A stretch of DNA of 64,000 nucleotides from Earliella scabrosa (lineage: Eukaryota; Basidiomycota; Agaricomycetes; Polyporales; Polyporaceae). The position numbers and the translations under genes were made by a program. Positions 58,803 through 64,000 of the stretch are shown one piece after another. The notes under the pieces were generated by a model that ran no database searches, was not told the origin of the DNA, and worked only from the letters and a program-made list of their open reading frames with translations. Positions within the stretch are counted from its first letter, which is position 1. Each line of letters begins with the position of its first letter. The stretch is taken from the NCBI GenBank assembly GCA_022605405.1, contig JABYQQ010000006.1:2232001-2296000 (forward strand), read 5' to 3'.

Positions 58803-60351
58803 TCACCACGACAGATCTGCTCACTCAGCATTAGCAAGCTTGCGGATGATACGACAAAGAGCAAGAAGGGGAATACGAAACACGCACCCATCTTCTGCTT
58901 CACTTTCCGTGTCTCCTCCATGATTGCCAGCGCATGCTTGTCGAGCATCTCAACGTACGGCTTGAGCGATGTCCGCTCCCAATCTGAGTGATGCTCTCCG
59001 CTTCCGTTCTCCACAGGTTGCGTCGGCGCGAGCTGATCGAGCTCGCGCAGCAGCTGACCCACAGTCGGCACACGCGAAGGATTGAATTTGTCTATCGTCC
59101 GAGGATCCACAGGCACGCAAACCCGACCAGTCTTGGGGTGCACACAGAACGGAGCTTTGAGCAAGTGATTCCGGTGCTTCGACACCTCCGCATCGAGTCG
59201 CGGGTACGTGTATTGCAGCACGATGTCCTCTTTCGCAGCGTTCAACGTCCCCTGCGACCGAGGTTGGACAAGTAGCGTGCGTCAATAACAGCGAGGCTCA
59301 CCTGAGCGTTCCTGGGACCCTTCCCTCGCTTCTCCGCAATCTCGTCCTCTAGGTCTTGCCACTTGTCTTCTGACGACCTGCCTGGGTCATCTTCCCATTT
59401 CTCCTTCAGGTTGCCGACAACTTCCTTGTCTGGGATCAGGTGTAGCAGCGCCTGCCAACCTTCTTCCGACGCAAAGCAGTTCTGGTCTGCGAGGATGAGG
59501 TCGTGGAACACTGGCTCCAGCAACTTATACGCAGCACTGCACGCCCCATGAGTTCAGGAGTACGGTAGACGCGTGAGAACACGTACGCAATCGATGGCGG
59601 CAGTGGCTTCGTGCCCATCCGCACATTCACCTTCTTGTGCATCTCCTTTCCTCCTTGTATCACGGTCAGCCATCCCACCAGTGCCTTCCTCTGGTCGTCG
59701 GTCAGCTCCAGTGCCTCTTTGTCGCTAATCCACAAGTGGATACCACGTCGACCCGAATAGACCCAGAGCAGGTGCTTGTACCCGAACTGGTCGCGGAGCG
59801 CACGGTCGAGCACACGCACCGCGGCGGCGATGAACATCCAACAGTGGCGGCAGATGTCCGCGCCGGAGCAGCATGTTCGAATAGCGTCGTAGTCGGTCAT
59901 ATCGATATCGAAGACGAGCTCGCGGAGCTGGGGAGTGAACGCGCCAGGGCGCAGAGTCTTCTTGTCTCGGGGCTGGAGCGCAAGGCGAGATCAGCACAGG
60001 TCCCTCCTTCTTCGCACCACCCTCACTGGGCCCTTGCTTCCGCGCCCATCTGAAGTATGCGGATAGGAGACTCACCCTCCCACTGTAAACCGGCCCAATC
60101 TCGAAACGCGACGGGTTCAACGCGCACACCTGCTTCTTCATCTCCTCGGCGTTGGCAAAAGAGTTGTACCGCAAATACGCTTCTCCTTGCTGGGATTGTA
60201 TAGTGAAGGCAAACTCGCGGTTCGTGAAGAGCTTTGTAGGCGCGTGTTCGTGGTTCAGCCATGTGAAGATCGACTTGAAGGGGTACAGTCGCCGGTAGAA
60301 AGCGAGCATCAAATCAGGGGTTGTCGGTTCAATGTTGTCTGTTACGACCAT
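58803..60351 (-). CDS. PRI1: DNA primase small (catalytic) subunit
   Basis: Exons 60351-60076, 59972-59587, 59536-59302, 59251-58888, 58816-58803; 424 residues, the usual size. Conserved blocks: FYRRLYPFKSIFTWLNH, FTNREFAFTI, catalytic Asp114 and Asp116 (ELVFDIDMTDYD), zinc cysteines 126, 127, 133 and 136 (CCSGADICRHC), and LLWVYSGRRGIHLWISD (residues 160-176). It makes RNA primers in the polymerase alpha-primase complex in the nucleus and is normally single-copy and essential. The last coding exon has only 14 nt and gives the end Asp-Leu-Ser-Trp. A Harbinger element begins 46 bp after the stop codon. Confidence 0.93.
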
Positions 60352-60845
60352 TTGGGTTAGAGAGTGAAAGGGCGAGTCGAGGACCTGTCGGTGAGGATGA
60401 AGTGATAGTGCAGAGCAAGTGTCGTCGCGGCAGCGATGCGACGCGTACGCGTTACACAGACGCGTTATGTCACGCGTGACAGAGCGCGCATGCCGTCCGA
60501 GGCGCCTGATCCCAGTGCCTTCGCCAAATCATTCGCAAGTTCATCTTCCGATTGCGTCGCTGGCAGTCCTTATAACGATGGCTGCCTGCACCGGTCATGT
60601 GTAAGAAGGTTTGTTGTCTCTATACGCATTCAATGCCACAGTATAAAGCAGGCCACAAATCGGGCAAATTATGCTTACACACGCGCAAGGGTATTGGATG
60701 GTAGTGACGTCTGTATGAGTAAGCCGCGCGCACAGTGATGGTACATGTCCTCCCTAGCTCCATTGACGTGTATATATACAGGACAGTAGCACGACCGACT
60801 CAAAGCCGCCTGAAACAGCCCGCCCACCTATATCCAACCCGCACA
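60352..60845. other. divergent promoter region of primase and GST-C
   Basis: The 494-bp region between two start codons has no gene. A TATATATA at 60772-60779 serves GST-C. Confidence 0.5.
60772..60779 (+). promoter_or_regulatory. TATA box of GST-C
   Basis: TATATATA lies 74 bp before the ATG at 60846, the same spacing as in GST-A and GST-B. Confidence 0.55.
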
Positions 60846-62289
60846 ATGAGCAAGCCCGCACCAGGCGACGTGAACTTCGGCCACAAGGACTTTAACAACG
60901 CCGACGGGTCTTTCAACCGTCCGCCGTCATCTTTCAGAGCTACAATCGAGAAGGGTAGCCGTCACGAGCCGGAGAAGGGTATGCCGCAAGCTTGAAACAC
61001 CGATGTTGAATTGTCAAGCTGACCTGCCCTGCGCACAGACCGTTATCACCTCTTCGTTTCCTATGGGTGTCGTTAGTCCCCGACATAGATTGAATATACG
61101 CGAATGTCCTACTAACTTGTGCGAATGCATCTCATATAGCGTGGGCCACGCGTGCACTTATTGTCCGCAAGCTCAAGGGGCTAGAGGATCTGATTGGTAG
61201 GCGGCTATACGACACCCCACGAACTTCTCATTTTACAACGTCGCAATCTCCTATAGGTCTCACCGTCGTATCTCCCCATCTAGGTGAGAACGGCTGGCCA
61301 TTTGCGAAGGTCGACCCATTTCCTGGTGCCGAGCGCGATCCCTTCTACGACTCGTCCTACCTCAAGGAGATCTACCTCAAAGCTGAGCCTCGCTACAGCG
61401 GTCGGTGAGTGCTGCTTCGTGCTGCCATTTCAATTTCCTGCTAACCCGTTTGATATTTTGCTCGGTACAGCTTCACGGTGCCTGTACTCTGGGATAAGAA
61501 GCTTCAGACGATCGTGAACAACGAGAGCTCTGAGATCATCCGCATCTTCAACACCGCCTTCAACGATTTTATCTCCCCAGACAAGGCCGCAATTGACCTT
61601 TACCCGGAATCGCTCCGGAAGGAGATCGACGAGGTGAATGCATGGGTCTACGATACAGTCAACAGTACGTGCACCCCATTAACTGTACTCGTCACTGCGG
61701 CGTTTGCTAACATTGACCACGACCGATGTAGATGGAGTGTACAGAAGTGGCTTCGCAACGACACAGAAAGCATACGAGGATGCTGTCATCCCGCTCTTCG
61801 AATCGCTCGACCGGCTTGAGAAGATGCTAACCGGGAAGGACTACCTCATTGGCGACCAGCTCACGGAGGCCGACGTGCGACTCTTTGTCACGATTGTGAG
61901 CGGACTCTGTCCCTGGTGCCTCAGACTATGTTCAGACCAGATTTCTGCAGATCCGTTTCGACGTGGCGTATCACGGTGCTTTCAAGTGCAACCTCAGGAC
62001 CATCCGTGACGGCTACCCGGCCATCGATCTGTACGTCTCTTTCGTTCCCGCACCGGGCGTCTTCGCTGACAAAGAGATAGTTGGTTGCGCAAGCTATATT
62101 GGAAGAACCCGGCCTTTTCGGAGACATGTAACTTCCAGCACATCAAGGAGGGATACTATTGGATGCGGAAGGTGAGTTCAAAACATCACCGAGCCGTCTC
62201 GCAGGTTGCTGACCCAACCGCATCATATGCAGGTGAATGCGAACGGCGTAGTGCCGCTAGGTCCTATCCCAAACATTCTACCACTATAA
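60846..62289 (+). CDS. Xi-class (ECM4-like) glutathione transferase, copy C
   Basis: Exons 60846-60978, 61039-61071, 61140-61196, 61257-61404, 61471-61664, 61732-61895, 61951-62030, 62081-62171, 62233-62289; 318 residues. Active-site motif GCPWATR with Cys55; [58 protein letters not shown] and ending GPIPNILPL. Exon structure is the same as copy B in all nine exons. The second intron starts with GTTAGT, a less usual donor. The expected reaction is glutathione-dependent reduction of glutathionyl-hydroquinones, useful to fungi exposed to lignin-derived aromatics. Confidence 0.92.
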
Positions 62290-62959
62290 GTCGGAACCGG
62301 TGTGCAACGTTGGTACGGGACGTCGTGGAAGGGGAAGAAGGGGCACATAAGCCTCCGGTTCTTGTACTAGTAACGCCGCAGTTTGAACAGACTTTTGTGA
62401 GGGTGTGTCACATCCCAACGCGTGTTCTCGTTGATGCAGACATAGGACGCTCTCCAGCTCCTGAACCACCCAGGCCCCCCCGGGGCTCAATGCTTACCTT
62501 GAAGTTGCTGGAACCCACATCGTCTGTTGCTCCGAGTCCTCGAGTTCGCGAGTTCTGCGTATGAGGCGTGTATTCTTGCGGCAAGTTGCCAGTTCATCGG
62601 TCTGCAAAGATTTAGATGCCAGCAATATTTCGCACTGCAAATCCGTGCTAGCGCACAATTAAGAGTTGCTTCAGCCAACTAAGAGGCAATTCCTTTGTCG
62701 TTTGAGTCGCCCGGTCGTCCGTCGAGCTTTAGAGGTATAGTCATAGACTCATAACGGTGCATTACAACATAACGTCGTGGACTACTCGTGACAGGTCGTT
62801 ACCTATTAGTCCCATGAATATAAGTGCGAGTAGCGATGGAAGATACCAATGTCCAGACCGCTCCACGGCCCCAAGCCTCGCCGAGCACAATCCCCACCTA
62901 TATTTCTTGCAACCTCTCGTCTCCATGTTTACGGCGCTCGTCAATAGGAAGTCTCACCC
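62290..62959. other. intergenic, no gene seen
   Basis: Convergent 3' flanks of GST-C and the minus-strand F-box-like gene. No motif recognised. Confidence 0.45.
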
Positions 62960-64000
62960 TCAAGGCTGTACAGCCTCATCGACGACGATGCGCAGCCGGC
63001 CCCCCTCTTGTAGCTTGGGCAATGCATTCTTCACGCCCTGGAGGAGAAACGCCGCGTTCTTCTGACCGCAGTGCGACGCGTCGAGTTCGACCTTGACACT
63101 CTTCGGCCCGAGCAGCGTGAACGACTGGCTCGAGAGCACATCATCGAGCGCGCCCAGGCCCCAGAGCACGGGCTCGCGTCTGTTGGCGACGACCATGCCA
63201 GCCGCGTGCCAGGTCGTGACGGAACAGCACTGGTCGACGTCAAGCGCCCCGGTGAAGGAGAGCGTCACCTCGCTGATCGTCCGCGGGAGGCACTCCGACT
63301 CGAGGGAGAAGATCCCCGGGAAGATCTCGTTGTGCGGGTTTCTGAGGACGGTCCGGTCGTGTTCAGAGTGTCGCGGGGTTGGGACGGCGATGCGTAGTGT
63401 ACGGAGATCCCGGCAGGCGGAGAAAGCCCTCCCAAGCTCGTCCCACGGCAGAAAAGATATGTCTGCGGTGATGTCTCTCGATCAGGTTCATCGTCTAGGA
63501 AGAGGAAGAGTCGCTGCTTACACTCTTCGTCTGTCACCATATTGCGCACAAGGGGCTCCAGGTCGATGTCGAGCGAGGTTACCGGGGCTCCGGCTCGTGC
63601 GGCTGCCAACAGAAAGTCTGAGAGCAGTGTGAGGTGCTGTTCATCACCGATCGCGATTGTGAGGGAGGTGAGGGCATCCCAGACGATCATCTCCTGCAAA
63701 GGGCCGAGCATAGCTGCAGCGTTCGAGGCAATCGCGAGCCTCGGGATCCGGACGCCACCGTCGTATTTCCGGAAGATCTCGCGATAATCCTCCGCGCTCA
63801 AGGGCATGTCGCCAAATCGAACTTCGTCGACCGCGGTGAAGATATCGAGGAGCATCGGTAGGGCGAGTATCGGGACGTCTCCACGGACCTCGATTCGCTT
63901 GAGGGAAGACCATCGAGGGACCTTGCTCGCAGCTGGAGACCACGTAGGTGCGACGTTCTCGAGGACCAGGGAACGAAGCTTGGGTAGCTGGTACATTATC
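62960..64000 (-). CDS. F-box/LRR-like protein, C-terminal part (runs off window)
   Basis: The visible coding sequence runs from the window end to 63522, then 63474-62960 after a 47-nt intron. The visible part has leucine-rich units such as LPKLRSLVLENV, SSLKRIEVRG, LPMLLDIFTAVDEVRF, LTSLTIAIG and LRTLRIAVP, the pattern of mushroom F-box proteins of about 450-550 residues. The F-box itself would lie beyond the right edge, so the class is an inference. The splice is needed because the unspliced frame runs into a different, Ser/Arg-rich sequence. Confidence 0.65.

Overview
The window looks like genomic DNA of a filamentous basidiomycete, probably an agaricomycete. The evidence is many short GT-AG introns (mostly 45-70 nt), GC-rich coding sequence, F-box and BTB proteins of mushroom type, a basidiomycete integrase-core gene, and no bacterial-style operons. 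Gene models were built by hand: splice sites were chosen so that family motifs and reading phase both hold, and every complete model sums to a whole number of codons.

Layout. 0.2-1.8 kb: F-box gene. 2.5-4.1 kb: glutathione transferase of the Xi/ECM4 type (GST-A). 5.1-6.3 kb: diverged direct repeats leading into a C2H2 zinc-finger gene (6.4-7.5 kb). 8.0-10.2 kb (-): protein with a 2OG-Fe(II) dioxygenase-like core of a family expanded in mushrooms. 11.9-14.0 kb (-): intact DDE integrase-core gene, divergent from a BTB gene (14.4-15.4 kb). 15.6-16.9 kb: minisatellites and a fragment duplicated from a fatty acid synthase pseudogene that fills 17.3-21.0 kb. 21.3-24.1 kb: hypothetical proteins. 25.2-26.7 kb (-): second GST (GST-B). 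26.8-36.0 kb: gene-poor. 36.1-41.5 kb: divergent pair of a zinc polyol dehydrogenase and an SDR with kilobase introns. 41.5-46.2 kb: gene-poor. 46.2-47.0 kb (-): small membrane protein. 47.2-54.0 kb (-): 36-exon ABCC transporter with several micro-exons. 54.6-58.8 kb: complete PIF/Harbinger transposon (47-bp terminal inverted repeats, 3-bp target duplication, transposase plus Myb-like partner). 58.8-60.4 kb (-): DNA primase small subunit. 60.8-62.3 kb: third GST (GST-C). 63.0 kb to the end (-): C-terminal part of a leucine-rich, F-box-like protein.

Functional themes. Three GSTs and the ABCC pump suggest detoxification of quinones and xenobiotics. The divergent dehydrogenases suggest sugar or polyol catabolism. 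The integrase-core gene, the dioxygenase-like gene and the Harbinger element are the mobile or mobile-linked part. The Harbinger element is the best-supported striking item; the micro-exon ABCC gene and the linked dioxygenase-like/integrase pair are the next most worth checking.
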